Source: Streptomyces sp. RKAG293 | GTDB lineage: Bacteria > Actinomycetota > Actinomycetes > Streptomycetales > Streptomycetaceae | Reading direction: 5' to 3' | Assembly (NCBI RefSeq): GCF_023701745.1 | Contig: NZ_JAJOZB010000002.1 | Span: 45,300 to 109,299 of the forward strand | DNA: 64,000 nucleotides | In this document: positions 7,889 through 16,151 of the stretch, piece by piece | Position numbering within the stretch: the first letter of the stretch is position 1 | Layout: the number at the start of each line of letters is the position of its first letter | Made by a program: the position numbers and the translations under genes | The notes under the pieces: generated by a model | Seen by the model: only the letters and a program-made list of their open reading frames with translations | What the model was told of the DNA's origin: nothing | The model's database searches: none

Positions 7889-8089
7889 TCAGAACGGGAG
7901 GTGGATGGTGATCGGGATGCGCGGGTCACCGGTGCTGGTGTGGACGGTGCGGCGGTGCGCGGTGAGGCCGGCGCCCCCGCCTTGGATCGGCAGGTGGCAG
8001 TCGGGGCAGCTACGGACCCAGTCGTCACCGGTCGGGAGGTCGGCCGGGGTGAGCGGGTGCGGGTGGGGCCCGCCGGCGGCGCGGCTCAC
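7889..8089 (-). CDS. Small C2H2-like zinc-finger protein (66 aa)
   Basis: Contains CPDCHLPIQGGGAGLTAHRRTVH, a C-x2-C...H-x4-H arrangement close to a classical C2H2 finger. Its ATG (8089) overlaps the stop of the next upstream gene. Probably binds zinc and perhaps DNA. Confidence 0.6.
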   Translation of the reverse strand: MSRAAGGPHPHPLTPADLPTGDDWVRSCPDCHLPIQGGGAGLTAHRRTVHTSTGDPRIPITIHLPF

Positions 8090-8352
8090 CGGCCTCCGCC
8101 TCCCGTCGGCTGCCGGTCAGCGAGGGCCAGGAGCTCTGCGGCGAGATCCGGCGCGGCCAGGATGGTGCGCAAAATCGAGGCGAAGCCGGACCGCTCGGTG
8201 GCGTTGAGCCGGTCCCACACGGCGTGGGCGTCACCGTGCGCGCCGACGGCCTTGAGGTAGTCGGCCTCGGTGGTGGCGGTGCGCTCGGTGCCGCAGCGCC
8301 CGCACCGGACACCGGCCTGGTCCCACCCGCATTCGGTGGTTGTGGTCGTCAT
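8086..8352 (-). CDS. Small hypothetical protein with N-terminal cysteines (88 aa)
   Basis: MTTTTTECGWDQAGVRCGRC starts at ATG 8352, overlapping the kinase-like gene stop (ATGA). The three cysteines at the N-terminus (C-x7-C-x2-C) suggest a metal knuckle. The rest is helical (LNATERSGFASILRTILAA). Function unknown. Confidence 0.6.
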   Translation of the reverse strand: MTTTTTECGWDQAGVRCGRCGTERTATTEADYLKAVGAHGDAHAVWDRLNATERSGFASILRTILAAPDLAAELLALADRQPTGGGGR

Positions 8353-9308
8353 CCGCTGATCGCCTCCATGGCCTGCGCTTCGAGGTCGGCGCGGCCCTCG
8401 GGGTCGTCCTCCTGGTCCTCGTCGTTGTTCGGGCCGTGGACGGTGCAGACGATGTCCTCGTCGTCGTCCAGGTCGCCGTTCAGCGCCCGGAAGAGGCAGG
8501 TGACGCTGTAGGCGGGCGCCCAGGCGTAGCCGGTGCATTCGTCGTCGTGCGGGCAGGGCACCAGCACGTCGAATCCGATGTCGCCCTCGCCGTCGACGTC
8601 GGTGCGCAGGGCGAGGGTGAGGTACTGCTGACCGAGGCGGATCTCCGCGACGCGGTCGCCGCCGGCGACGTTCGAGCCGGGCTTCCAGCGCCACAGCGGC
8701 AGGATCTCCTCGCCGAACACCCGGCGTACGAGGTTCAGGTCACCGAGGCCAGCGCCGCCGTCCAGTCCGAGGTCGGCCTGCCGGGTCTCGCTCAGGCGCT
8801 CCAGGTACGGCAGCAGCCGGTAGAGGCTGTCGGAGAAGACGATCTCCGGGAAGCCCTCCGCCTTGAGGGTCCGGTGGGAATTGACCATGTCCTGACGCTG
8901 CTGGATGACCACCTCCTCCGGCACCGTGCGGTTGGCGGGCCGCGGGCCCTGCCGCTCGATGCAGACGCTGCCGGGGGTGGCGACCATGACCGCGATGGGG
9001 AGCATGTCGTGCCGCTTGGCTGCGGCGATCAGCGGTTCCCGGGCGGACTCGGTGACGTTGGTCGCGTCGACGACGGTGAACAACCGCCGCCGCATCCTCG
9101 CCTCCAGGAGCAGGTGCAGGGCGGCGACGGCGTCGCCGGTCGCGTCCTGGTCGCCCGCGTCGTCGCTGACGACCTCCCGCAGCGCGTCCAGGGACAGGAC
9201 CTGCGAGGCGGGCCAGGTGCGCGCGACCGTGGACTTCCCGGCTCCAGAGGGGCCGATGAGGACCACAAGGCTGTGCGCGGGAATCTGCGGGTAGATCAGC
9301 TCGGTCAT
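8349..9308 (-). CDS. Polynucleotide-kinase-like P-loop ATPase (AAA_33)
   Basis: 319 residues. The first 160 form a PNK/AAA_33 kinase domain: Walker A GPSGAGKST (about residues 19-27), LSLDALREVVSDD, and VVDATNVTESAREPLIAAAKR, the lid/substrate segment typical of nucleic-acid and tRNA repair kinases. The C-terminal half (LWRWKPGSNVAGGD onward) is a separate acidic domain with two close cysteines (CPHDDEC) that I do not recognise. It should phosphorylate a nucleic acid or small substrate. It is coupled by ATGA overlaps to neighbours on both sides. Confidence 0.75.
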   Translation of the reverse strand: MTELIYPQIPAHSLVVLIGPSGAGKSTVARTWPASQVLSLDALREVVSDDAGDQDATGDAVAALHLLLEARMRRRLFTVVDATNVTESAREPLIAAAKRHDMLPIAVMVATPGSVCIERQGPRPANRTVPEEVVIQQRQDMVNSHRTLKAEGFPEIVFSDSLYRLLPYLERLSETRQADLGLDGGAGLGDLNLVRRVFGEEILPLWRWKPGSNVAGGDRVAEIRLGQQYLTLALRTDVDGEGDIGFDVLVPCPHDDECTGYAWAPAYSVTCLFRALNGDLDDDEDIVCTVHGPNNDEDQEDDPEGRADLEAQAMEAISG

Positions 9309-9646
9309 GCGGATTCTCCTTGCGGGTGAAGGGTGCGGGCAGCCCAGATGAGGCGCTGCCCGGCGTTGTCGGTGAGGAGGGCGGCGGCTTCGTGCAGCGG
9401 GCAGGAGGCGTCGCCGTCGCGGTCGGGCTCGATCTGTTCGGCGCGGCGCGCGGCGACGGTGACCAGCTGCGCCAGAGCCGGGATGAGGCCGCCGGGCGGG
9501 TCGGTGTCCTCGATGAGCTCGCGCAGGATCGCGGCGAGCTCCTCCTGGTCGACGTCGGCGGCGCTGAGGTCGTCCTCGATCTGCTGGAGAGCCAGGGAGG
9601 CGATGCCGACCGCTGCGCGGACGCGTTCGATGCGGGTGCGGGTCAC
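9305..9646 (-). CDS. Hypothetical helical protein (113 aa)
   Basis: GTG 9646 overlaps the stop of the preceding membrane-protein gene (GTGA), and the stop overlaps the kinase-like gene start. Mostly helical and acidic (ALQQIEDDLSAADVDQEELAAIL), ending HEAAALLTDNAGQRLIWAARTL. Function not recognised. The tight coupling suggests it works with the kinase-like ATPase. Confidence 0.6.
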   Translation of the reverse strand: MTRTRIERVRAAVGIASLALQQIEDDLSAADVDQEELAAILRELIEDTDPPGGLIPALAQLVTVAARRAEQIEPDRDGDASCPLHEAAALLTDNAGQRLIWAARTLHPQGESA

Positions 9647-10239
9647 CGGCGGCCACCGGAGCGGGTGGTGAGCCAGGTGGTGACGGCAGCGGCACCGATG
9701 CCGATGGCGCGGTGCAGGGCCGCGTCCAGTTCCATCCACGCACTGCCCGGACCGGTGAGCTCCTTGGTGAGCACACCTTCGTCGTCGAGGCGGACCGCCT
9801 GGCAGTGCTCGATGTATCCGGTCTTCTTGGTCTTCTTCGCCAGCCACAGCAGAACGGCGCCGCGGTCGATCGCGGCGTGCGTTCCGGCGTTGATGGCCGC
9901 TCCGGCGAGCAGCGCGGTGGGCGTGACGCGGTAGCCGAACGCGCGGGTGATCGCGATGGTCGCCCCGAGCTGTACGGCGGTGTAGGACGCGACGTGGCAG
10001 GCCACCGCACGCCTGCCGAGGGAGCTTGCGGTCCGGGTCGGCTCGTTGTCGCGGTCCGGGTCGTCGGGGTCGACAGCGCATCCGTCGGAGTAGACGAGGT
10101 GGTCACCGTAGAGCCGCTTCCGCGAGGCCGTCTTGCTACCCTGGACCCAGTGGTCACAGGCCGGATGCAGCTCGCCGAAGAGGGCCAGTAGGGTGCCGAA
10201 GAGGGCCAGGCGCTCGGTGGTGTTGGGCGGTCGGTGCAT
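9643..10239 (-). CDS. Membrane protein, DUF3307-like histidine pattern
   Basis: 198 residues with several hydrophobic helices. Conserved-looking histidines and aspartates lie in LFGELHPACDHWVQGSK, VACHVASYTAVQLGA and INAGTHAAIDRGAVLLWLA, a layout like DUF3307 membrane proteins. The assignment rests on pattern only. ATG 10239 follows AGGAG. It heads the 10239-8086 run of overlapping genes. Confidence 0.55.
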   Translation of the reverse strand: MHRPPNTTERLALFGTLLALFGELHPACDHWVQGSKTASRKRLYGDHLVYSDGCAVDPDDPDRDNEPTRTASSLGRRAVACHVASYTAVQLGATIAITRAFGYRVTPTALLAGAAINAGTHAAIDRGAVLLWLAKKTKKTGYIEHCQAVRLDDEGVLTKELTGPGSAWMELDAALHRAIGIGAAAVTTWLTTRSGGRR

Positions 10240-10363
10240 GCTGGGTTTCTCCTGATCTCGATATGGGTGAAGGGAGCGGGGCGGCCGGCCTCCTTGCCGA
10301 TGCTGCGGTCGACCCCGTGTGCGGCTCCGCCCCCGGCCTGCGCGGCCGGGGGCGGAGTCCGTT

Positions 10364-10459
10364 TCAGAACGGCGGTTCGTAGGCGGTCGCGGGCAGCGGC
10401 AAGAGCAGCCGGATGGTGACCACGGCGAGGGCGAGGGTCCGGGCGCGCGCCGGGCTCAA
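10364..10459 (-). CDS. Possible 31-residue hydrophobic peptide
   Basis: A TTG at 10459 overlaps the stop of the upstream gene (TTGA) and opens a frame of 31 residues with a hydrophobic centre (TLALAVVTIRLLLPLPATA). It could be a coupled membrane peptide or chance. A strong hairpin follows at 10322-10361 (17-bp stem). Confidence 0.3.
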   Translation of the reverse strand: MSPARARTLALAVVTIRLLLPLPATAYEPPF

Positions 10460-10974
10460 CGCGGGATAGGGCAGAGGGTGAAGCGCAGTCCGCTGGATCC
10501 GGCGTCCGTCGCGGTGAGCAGGCTGGGCTCGTTCGCGGTGAGCCGTGCCATCGCTCCCTTGATCCAGGCGGTGGTGCGCTGGAGGTCGACGCGCTGCGCG
10601 TGGAAGTCGGCGATGTGCACCCGGACCTCGTGGCGGGAGCGCAGGTTCCACAGGTGGTTGCGGATCATCGCGTCGGCCGTGGCGTCGTCCGGCCGCGCCG
10701 GGATGCCGCGGGACATCGCCCGGCACGCGGCGGCATGCGCGTTGGCGGCCATGGCGGCGTCCGTCTCCGACATCGGGTTGTGGGCCACGTTCTTGGACGC
10801 GCGCCAGGCGCAGCCGAGGCAGGCAGCCGCGCAGGTGGCGGTGGCCCGGTCGGCGTCGGCGGCGTACACGAGGATGGTCGCGCCTTCCAGCGCCCGGTAG
10901 CGCTGGGAGACGATCGTGCCCTCCGGCGACCAGGTCTCAGGGGTGGGCGCGGTGCGGGTGAACAGTGCCGACAT
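10456..10974 (-). CDS. Hypothetical Cys/His-containing protein (172 aa)
   Basis: ATG 10974 with AAGGAG. The centre contains CAAACLGCAWR and a helical stretch rich in Ala, Met and His (DAAMAANAHAAACRAMSRGI). Such Streptomyces plasmid proteins are widespread but uncharacterised. Metal binding is plausible. Confidence 0.6.
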   Translation of the reverse strand: MSALFTRTAPTPETWSPEGTIVSQRYRALEGATILVYAADADRATATCAAACLGCAWRASKNVAHNPMSETDAAMAANAHAAACRAMSRGIPARPDDATADAMIRNHLWNLRSRHEVRVHIADFHAQRVDLQRTTAWIKGAMARLTANEPSLLTATDAGSSGLRFTLCPIPR

Positions 10975-11002
10975 GGTGACTCTCCTTCGAGAGATTCATT
11001 GA

Positions 11003-11467
11003 TCAGGCGGCGAGCCGGTGGAGGACCGGGGCCGTGGCAGCGAAGTAGCTGCTGGGGTCCACGGGGGTGCCGTCGAAGCACTCCAGGCAGCAGCCGAGTT
11101 TCTTGGAGAGGCAGAAATAGAAACGCCTCCCGCAGTCGCCGCAGGTCTGGCGAGCTGCCATCGCCGCGTCCAGAGCCCACTCCTGAGCGAGCGTCGGAAC
11201 GCGCTTGGGCACGGCCAGATCGACGCGGAGCAGGAAGCCGCGGGTGGGGTGGATGCACGACCACTGCGGCCGGTATCCGCACCACTTGCAGCGCAGGATC
11301 GCGACCGGCCCGTCGTTGTCTCCGGGGCTGAGGCCCAGATCCCGCAGCTGACGCCTGGTGACCAGGCCGTCGGGGACAGTGCCGCGATCGAACTCGGGCA
11401 GGGTCGCGTCACTGCGCGGCACCCGCCTCACCTCGCGGCGGCGGCGCCTCGTTCGGCGGCGCGGCAT
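11003..11467 (-). CDS. RRQRL-motif-type zinc-binding protein
   Basis: 154 residues from ATG 11467. An Arg-rich start is followed by TRRQLRDLGLSPGD, the motif that names the RRQRL zinc-binding family of Streptomyces mobile elements. Three cysteine pairs then follow: CKWCG, CGDCGRRF and CCLEC. Probably a DNA-associated zinc protein of the transfer system; its exact role is unknown. The start overlaps the stop of a tiny upstream gene (TGATG). Confidence 0.7.
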   Translation of the reverse strand: MPRRRTRRRRREVRRVPRSDATLPEFDRGTVPDGLVTRRQLRDLGLSPGDNDGPVAILRCKWCGYRPQWSCIHPTRGFLLRVDLAVPKRVPTLAQEWALDAAMAARQTCGDCGRRFYFCLSKKLGCCLECFDGTPVDPSSYFAATAPVLHRLAA

Positions 11468-11574
11468 CACCGGCGCCAGGTGCCGGGCAGCCGGTCGGGG
11501 CGGTGCGGGTAGCGGGGGCCGGGGCGCTGCGGGCGAGGCCGACCGATGCGGCGACGCGGGCGGGGGATGAGCAC
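11467..11574 (-). CDS. Tiny arginine/proline-rich peptide (35 aa)
   Basis: GTG 11574 is preceded by GGAGG at good spacing, and the stop overlaps the RRQRL-type gene start. The peptide is MLIPRPRRRIGRPRPQRPGP followed by RYPHRPDRLPGTWRR. It is very basic; it may bind nucleic acid or simply couple translation. Confidence 0.45.
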   Translation of the reverse strand: MLIPRPRRRIGRPRPQRPGPRYPHRPDRLPGTWRR

Positions 11575-11723
11575 GGTGTGTCCTCCAACAGGGTTGACGG
11601 CGGGCAGTGCTGCGCCCCACCGGCACGAGGGCCGCGGTCGGGGCGTGTGGTGTGGTGGGTGGCCGGGCGGCCTGTACGGCTCTCGCCTGCGCGGGGCGGG
11701 CGAGAGCCAGGCAGGGCGACGGG

Positions 11724-12524
11724 TCAGCGCTTCTGGAGCGGGTGCACGTTGTCCGGGGTGTGGTCGACGGGCGGGGCGGGGAGGTGGATGTGCGGCTCGA
11801 TCTGGTGGCCGGCGTTGTGGATGTGGGTGAAGAAGGTCGGGCGCAGGGTCAGGCCGCGCAGTGCGAACGCGGAGGTGGCGGTCCAGGCGAGGACGGCGAG
11901 CCCGGTGGCGATGGTGCGGCCGTCGGCGGGTGCTGAGCTGTAGACCATGGCGATGCTGGCTGCGCCCCAGGCCGTCCAGGTGAGGCGGGCGCCGCTGCTG
12001 CGGAAGAACCCGCCGACCAGGCCGAAGAGGCCGACGATCTGCCAGAGGGTGTAGACGGTGGAGGCGCTGATCTGCAGCGAGGCGCAGTGGGCCGCGATGT
12101 ACGAGCGGATCGGTTGGTCGACCACGGCGAAGACGCCGGTGGAGGTGTCCTCGCTGACCTGGACGCGCGGGACGGCGGTCAGCAGGCGGCGCAAATCGTG
12201 GGCCAGGACGTCGGTGGCGGCGTCCAGCAGCAGGATGACGAAGCAGATCCCGGCCAGCCCGAGCGCGGATTTCACCCAGGTCGCCATGCCGTGCCAGCCG
12301 AGGGTCGGGGCCTGGCGCAGGTCTTCCCAGCGGTCGTGCAGGAAGCCGCCGTCGTCCCACGCGTCGGCCCACGCCATGCGAAGGGCTGCCAGTCGCGGCT
12401 CTTTCGCTCCGGCCGCGGGTTGCGGCGGGAGCGACGGGACGTTGGGCGCCTGGTCGTGTTGGGCGGCCAGGTGTTCCTGGCGCTGGCCGGGGATGTTCGG
12501 GGTGCGGTCGTTGTGGTCAGCCAC
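11724..12524 (-). CDS. Multi-pass membrane protein of the transfer cluster (266 aa)
   Basis: Starts GTG 12524 after AAGGAG. A soluble N-terminus of about 80 residues precedes membrane segments around WVKSALGLAGICFVILLLDA, VYTLWQIVGLFGLVGGFF and TIATGLAVLAWTATSAFAL. The C-terminus is His/Pro-rich (HIHNAGHQIEPHIHLPAPP). This architecture recurs in Streptomyces plasmid spread/transfer clusters. No enzyme motif seen. Confidence 0.65.
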   Translation of the reverse strand: MADHNDRTPNIPGQRQEHLAAQHDQAPNVPSLPPQPAAGAKEPRLAALRMAWADAWDDGGFLHDRWEDLRQAPTLGWHGMATWVKSALGLAGICFVILLLDAATDVLAHDLRRLLTAVPRVQVSEDTSTGVFAVVDQPIRSYIAAHCASLQISASTVYTLWQIVGLFGLVGGFFRSSGARLTWTAWGAASIAMVYSSAPADGRTIATGLAVLAWTATSAFALRGLTLRPTFFTHIHNAGHQIEPHIHLPAPPVDHTPDNVHPLQKR

Positions 12525-12638
12525 GGTCGGCTTCTCCTTCGAAGGCGGTGATGCTGCGGACGCAATGGGAATGGGCTCTGTTGCCGGGGCCAGGTGGTGC
12601 GACAGGCTCGGGCAAAACCAGGCAGCAGGGGGCGCAAC

Positions 12639-12830
12639 ATGGCAGTGGAGTTCGACTCGGTGATCGCCGACGGAGTGATCTATCCGGCGTTCACGGACGA
12701 CAACGGGGTGTTATGGATCGACGACGAAGACGACTACGAGGTCGTCGTCGACCACGCGATCGTCGATGGCGTGATCTATGAGGCGGAGACCGATGAGTAC
12801 GGCCGCCTGCTGATCTACCTGGACGACTGA
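12639..12830 (+). CDS. Very acidic two-repeat protein (63 aa)
   Basis: The only rightward gene in the transfer cluster. The start is MAVEFDSVIADGVIYPAF (ATG 12639). Two repeats are evident: IADGVIYPAFTDDNGVLWI and IVDGVIYEAETDEYGRLLI. More than a third of residues are Asp or Glu and only one Arg is present, so it is strongly negative and could mimic DNA or bind metal. No family recognised. The hairpin at 12852-12904 separates it from the convergent gene. Confidence 0.65.
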   Translation: MAVEFDSVIADGVIYPAFTDDNGVLWIDDEDDYEVVVDHAIVDGVIYEAETDEYGRLLIYLDD

Positions 12831-12851
12831 CCGCGGGCTGCTCCGGGCGGC

Positions 12852-12904
12852 CTGCCCCGTACTCGACTCCCGGCCGTGCGGGGCGGGGTTCGAGTACGGG
12901 GCAG
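12852..12904. terminator. Bidirectional terminator
   Basis: A perfect 15-bp stem (CTGCCCCGTACTCGA and complement) lies between the convergent genes 12639-12830 and 12914-13417. Confidence 0.75.
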
Positions 12905-12913
12905 GGTGCCGGG

Positions 12914-13417
12914 TCAGTTGTGGATGTCGTTACGGGTGCGGGCGAAGAACATGCCGCGCGTGGTGCTGTTGTTGTGAATCTCGGTCTTGTGGGTGACCGG
13001 GCCCTGGTAGATGTTCTTGGTGACGGCGGAGCGGGCGCGGTTGATCGCGCCGCCGATCGCGGTGGCGGCCATGGCCAGGCCCGCGAACGGCAGGGTGACC
13101 ATCAGGACGCCGGTCAGCGTGACCGAGGCGAGGCCCTGCAGAACCAGCCAGGCGCCGCAGCCGATGCCGGTGACGCCGGCGCCGACGCCGATGGAGGCGA
13201 CCGCGATCCCGGCCGCCCAGGCGGGCACGATCCGGTGGTCGTCCTGATGGACGGGCGGGGTGTCGCCGTAGGCCGGCACGGGGGAGTCGTCGCGGAACGA
13301 CGTCGGGAAGTGGCGGACCGGCTGCTCGGGTCGGAACTCGGTCTCGATGATCCGCTTGGCTTCGGCGGCGGCCTCGGAGTCGGACAGCGGGCGGCCGGCG
13401 GTGGGATGGAAGTCCAT
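12914..13417 (-). CDS. Two-helix membrane protein (DUF6251-like)
   Basis: 167 residues from ATG 13417 (GGAG upstream). A cytosolic acidic N-terminus is followed by two hydrophobic segments (AAGIAVASIGVGAGVTGIGCGAWLVL and LTGVLMVTLPFAGLAMAATAIGGAI) and a short basic tail. The layout resembles DUF6251 proteins of Streptomyces plasmids; function unknown. Confidence 0.6.
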   Translation of the reverse strand: MDFHPTAGRPLSDSEAAAEAKRIIETEFRPEQPVRHFPTSFRDDSPVPAYGDTPPVHQDDHRIVPAWAAGIAVASIGVGAGVTGIGCGAWLVLQGLASVTLTGVLMVTLPFAGLAMAATAIGGAINRARSAVTKNIYQGPVTHKTEIHNNSTTRGMFFARTRNDIHN

Positions 13418-13509
13418 CGTGCGTTCTCCGTTCGGGACGGGTGCGCCCTCCCTGCCGGGGTGGCGGGGAGGGCGCGAGGCGGGGGAGCGGGGCGGGGGAG
13501 CGGGGCGGG

Positions 13510-13701
13510 TTATCCGAAACTGCTGATCCATCCGGCGACGCTGCTGATCCCGTTGGTGATGGCGGGGGCGATGCCGGTGGAGGCGAGGGTGAAGCCGAAC
13601 AGGACGGCGGCGAATGCGGGCCACAGCCGCAGGTAGCCGGTGCGCAGCAGGATCAACACGATGATTCCGGCGAAGACGACCAGGGAGACGGTCAGCGCCA
13701 C
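13510..13701 (-). CDS. Small two-helix membrane protein, Spd-like (63 aa)
   Basis: GTG 13701 follows AAGGAG. Nearly the whole chain is hydrophobic: VSLVVFAGIIVLILL, then LWPAFAAVLFGFTLASTGIA. Small membrane proteins next to traB are usual in Streptomyces plasmids, where Spd proteins help plasmid spread through septa. The name is by context, not by sequence match. Confidence 0.6.
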   Translation of the reverse strand: MALTVSLVVFAGIIVLILLRTGYLRLWPAFAAVLFGFTLASTGIAPAITNGISSVAGWISSFG

Positions 13702-13779
13702 GGCGGGGAACTCCTTCGGGAAGGCCGGCGTCCGAGCGGGGCGTGAGGCCCGGCCCGGTCGAAGAGGGAGGGGGCGGGG

Positions 13780-15231
13780 CTATTTCCTGAGGGTGGTCAG
13801 GATGTTGCGGACGCTGCCGAGCTGGACCGTGCGGTCGCCGTCGGCGTTGACCAGCTCCAGGATCTGGAGCGCGTCCAGCTGCTCGTCGTGCGCGTCCAGG
13901 ACGACCTGGACGCGGTCGCGCAGCGTGCGGGCGCGGGGCTTGCTCGCCGCGGCTGGGACCGGGGAGGCGGCCCGGGTGCCGGCGGAGCCGCCGGAGCCCT
14001 TCTTCTTCTTTTTGCCGCCGCCGCCTTCTTCGTCGTCCTCGTCTTCCTCGGGCTCGGGGAACACGGCCCGGTACGCCTCCATGCCGTCCAGGCGCTGGCC
14101 GTAGGCGTCACCGATGAGGTCCCAGGCGTCCTGCTCGATCTCCGCCGGTGCGCCGGGGCCGTAGAGCTCCAGCACTTCGGGGTCCAGGCCCTCGGTGGGC
14201 AGGTCGGAGCCGATGTTCCAAAACCGCATCTTGCTGGACGGGTAGCGGCCGTTGACGTTGTACGCGGTGCCCTGTGTGCCGGGCAGGTCGTCGTCCTCGT
14301 GGTCTTCGTCGAACTGGCTGATGAGGTCGACTTCGCCCGCGTACTTCGGGATGGGTGCGAGGACCTGGCCGGTGGGCAGCAGGCCGTCGGTCACCAGTTG
14401 CTTCATCATCGAGCTGGTCCAGCGAAGGAGGACGACTTCGCCTTCCTTCAACATGGCCCGCAGGGTGTCGCTGCCGCCCATCTCCTCGAGGTGGCCGGCC
14501 TGTGCGAACAGGCCGATGCCGATGCCCAGCGAGCGGCCGGTGCGGCCGATGTCCTTGATGTAGAAGGTCGCTTCGTCGCGGTAGGGCGCGCCCTTCTCGA
14601 GTAGCCGGTTGGCCTCGTCCACGATCTGGTAGATCAGCGGGTCGGGGCGGCCGATGAGGAACTTGGAGCGGCCCATCCTGGAGTAGCGGTCCTGGCGGTC
14701 CATCATGGTCAGCCACGTGGTGCGCAGCTGCGCCATCGTGCCTTCCTGGGTGGTGACCCGCCAGGCGACGTTCCCGTCGGTGCCGTGCCCCTTCTGCCCG
14801 AACGCTTCCGGTGCGGACTGGCCGCCCTTGAGGTCGGCGTACAGCACCGCGATCCCGGAGCGCTTCATCGCCGCGAGGATGATCTGCCCGGCGGTGGACT
14901 TGCCCGCGCCGGTGGTGCCGAACAGCAGCAGGCGCTGCGCGGAGCCGGATTTGGGGTCGTACAGGCGCAGTAGGGAGGCTCGGCCGTTGTGGTAGCGGCC
15001 GATGTAGATGCGGCCCTTGGCGTCCATGAGCAGCATCTGCGGGTCGGCCAGGATGACCTGGGCGAGCGGGTCGTGGGGGTAGATGGTGACCAGCGCCTTG
15101 GATGTGCCGTTGGTTTCCACCGCGAGGCGGTTGACGTCCTTGATGCCGAGCGCGTCGGCGAGGCGCATCGGGTGGTAGCTGATGATGTCGCCGGCCGGTG
15201 CTTCCACGGTCAGCTCGAAGATCCTGCTCAT
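13780..15231 (-). CDS. traB: TraB/FtsK-type DNA-translocating ATPase
   Basis: 483 residues from ATG 15231, overlapping the preceding gene by ATGA. Walker A is FGTTGAGKST (about residue 105); VLYADLKGGQSAPEAFGQ and the Walker B region LIYQIVDEANRLL follow. An acidic/Lys-rich linker (EDEDDEEGGGGKKKKKG) leads to a C-terminal winged-helix-like segment (DALQILELVNADGDRTVQLGSVRNIL). Streptomyces TraB proteins form a hexameric membrane pore that moves double-stranded plasmid DNA, with the C-terminal winged helix reading 8-bp repeats at the transfer site clt. This one lacks its own membrane helices, which may be supplied by the gene just upstream. Confidence 0.8.
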   Translation of the reverse strand: MSRIFELTVEAPAGDIISYHPMRLADALGIKDVNRLAVETNGTSKALVTIYPHDPLAQVILADPQMLLMDAKGRIYIGRYHNGRASLLRLYDPKSGSAQRLLLFGTTGAGKSTAGQIILAAMKRSGIAVLYADLKGGQSAPEAFGQKGHGTDGNVAWRVTTQEGTMAQLRTTWLTMMDRQDRYSRMGRSKFLIGRPDPLIYQIVDEANRLLEKGAPYRDEATFYIKDIGRTGRSLGIGIGLFAQAGHLEEMGGSDTLRAMLKEGEVVLLRWTSSMMKQLVTDGLLPTGQVLAPIPKYAGEVDLISQFDEDHEDDDLPGTQGTAYNVNGRYPSSKMRFWNIGSDLPTEGLDPEVLELYGPGAPAEIEQDAWDLIGDAYGQRLDGMEAYRAVFPEPEEDEDDEEGGGGKKKKKGSGGSAGTRAASPVPAAASKPRARTLRDRVQVVLDAHDEQLDALQILELVNADGDRTVQLGSVRNILTTLRK

Positions 15232-16070
15232 GCGCGGAGTTCCTTGGGTTCCTCGTCGGGGATGTCGACGGTGCGGATCTTGGTGATGACCGTGCCGGGC
15301 ATGCCCTTGGGGGCGATGAGCTTTTCCCAGGCGGTGTAGAGGTCCAGGGCCTGCTCGGGGGCCTGGCCGACGGTGAGCCGGCGGACCCCGGCGCCCTGGC
15401 GGGGCACGGGGGTAATGGCGATGTCGTCCTCGGGCCAGTTGATGGCGGCGGACAGCTCCAGCAGGTCGATCTTGGGGACCGGCTTGCCGGGGAGGGTGGA
15501 GCGGATGACGGCGCTCATCGAGTCGTCGCCGGTCCGCTCGATGTGCTCCAGCACGGTGTTCGGGGCGGCGCCGTCCTCGATGGCGACGTGGCTCGCCCAG
15601 AACGCGGCCATCGGGTGCTGGGGCCCGTCCTGGACGGTGTCGGCGGCCAATAGTTCCTGCGTCTGCTCGATGGCGTGGGGGGTCAGCGACTTCTCGCGGC
15701 CGGCCAGGACGCGGGCCATGCGGGCCGGGCGCACGTAGAGCACCACGGCCGTCCAGCCGGCGTCGGCGAGCAGCTGCCAGTACCAGTCGATGCCGGGCAC
15801 GATCCGCTGGGCGGTGAGCAGCGCGGCCATGGACAGCGAGGGGGACAGGTACAGGCCCATCGCGGTGTTGCCGACCGGGTTGCGCGGCAGGGTCACCGAC
15901 CACAGGGCGCCCCATCCGGCGCAGCCGAGGGCGGCCAGCATGCAGGGGCCGTAGAAGTCGTGGGTGAAGGTGCCGGTGGCGAGCGCGCCGGTGCCGGCCA
16001 CGGTGGCGACGCGGCCGAATGCGTTGCGGGCCAGAGCGAAGCGGCCGCGCAGGGGTCCGAGGCGGATCAT
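15228..16070 (-). CDS. Membrane partner of the TraB-like ATPase (280 aa)
   Basis: The N-terminal third has hydrophobic segments (GTFTHDFYGPCMLAALGCAGWGALW, SPSLSMAALLTAQRIV, LLADAGWTAVVLYV). The rest is soluble (EDDIAITPVPRQGAGVRRLTVG). The stop overlaps the TraB-like start, so the two are co-translated, and it probably anchors the ATPase to the membrane as one split TraB-like unit. Role inferred from context. Confidence 0.65.
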   Translation of the reverse strand: MIRLGPLRGRFALARNAFGRVATVAGTGALATGTFTHDFYGPCMLAALGCAGWGALWSVTLPRNPVGNTAMGLYLSPSLSMAALLTAQRIVPGIDWYWQLLADAGWTAVVLYVRPARMARVLAGREKSLTPHAIEQTQELLAADTVQDGPQHPMAAFWASHVAIEDGAAPNTVLEHIERTGDDSMSAVIRSTLPGKPVPKIDLLELSAAINWPEDDIAITPVPRQGAGVRRLTVGQAPEQALDLYTAWEKLIAPKGMPGTVITKIRTVDIPDEEPKELRA

Positions 16071-16098
16071 CGGGGGCTCTCCTTGTCAGGGCATGGGG

Positions 16099-16134
16099 AA
16101 GGGCGGCGAACCCGTCGTGGGGTTCGCCGCCCTT
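16099..16134. terminator. Hairpin between transfer genes
   Basis: A perfect 15-bp stem (AAGGGCGGCGAACCC and complement), between the 16152-16586 gene and the traB pair. Confidence 0.6.
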
Positions 16135-16151
16135 GGTGCGGGGTGGGTGGG

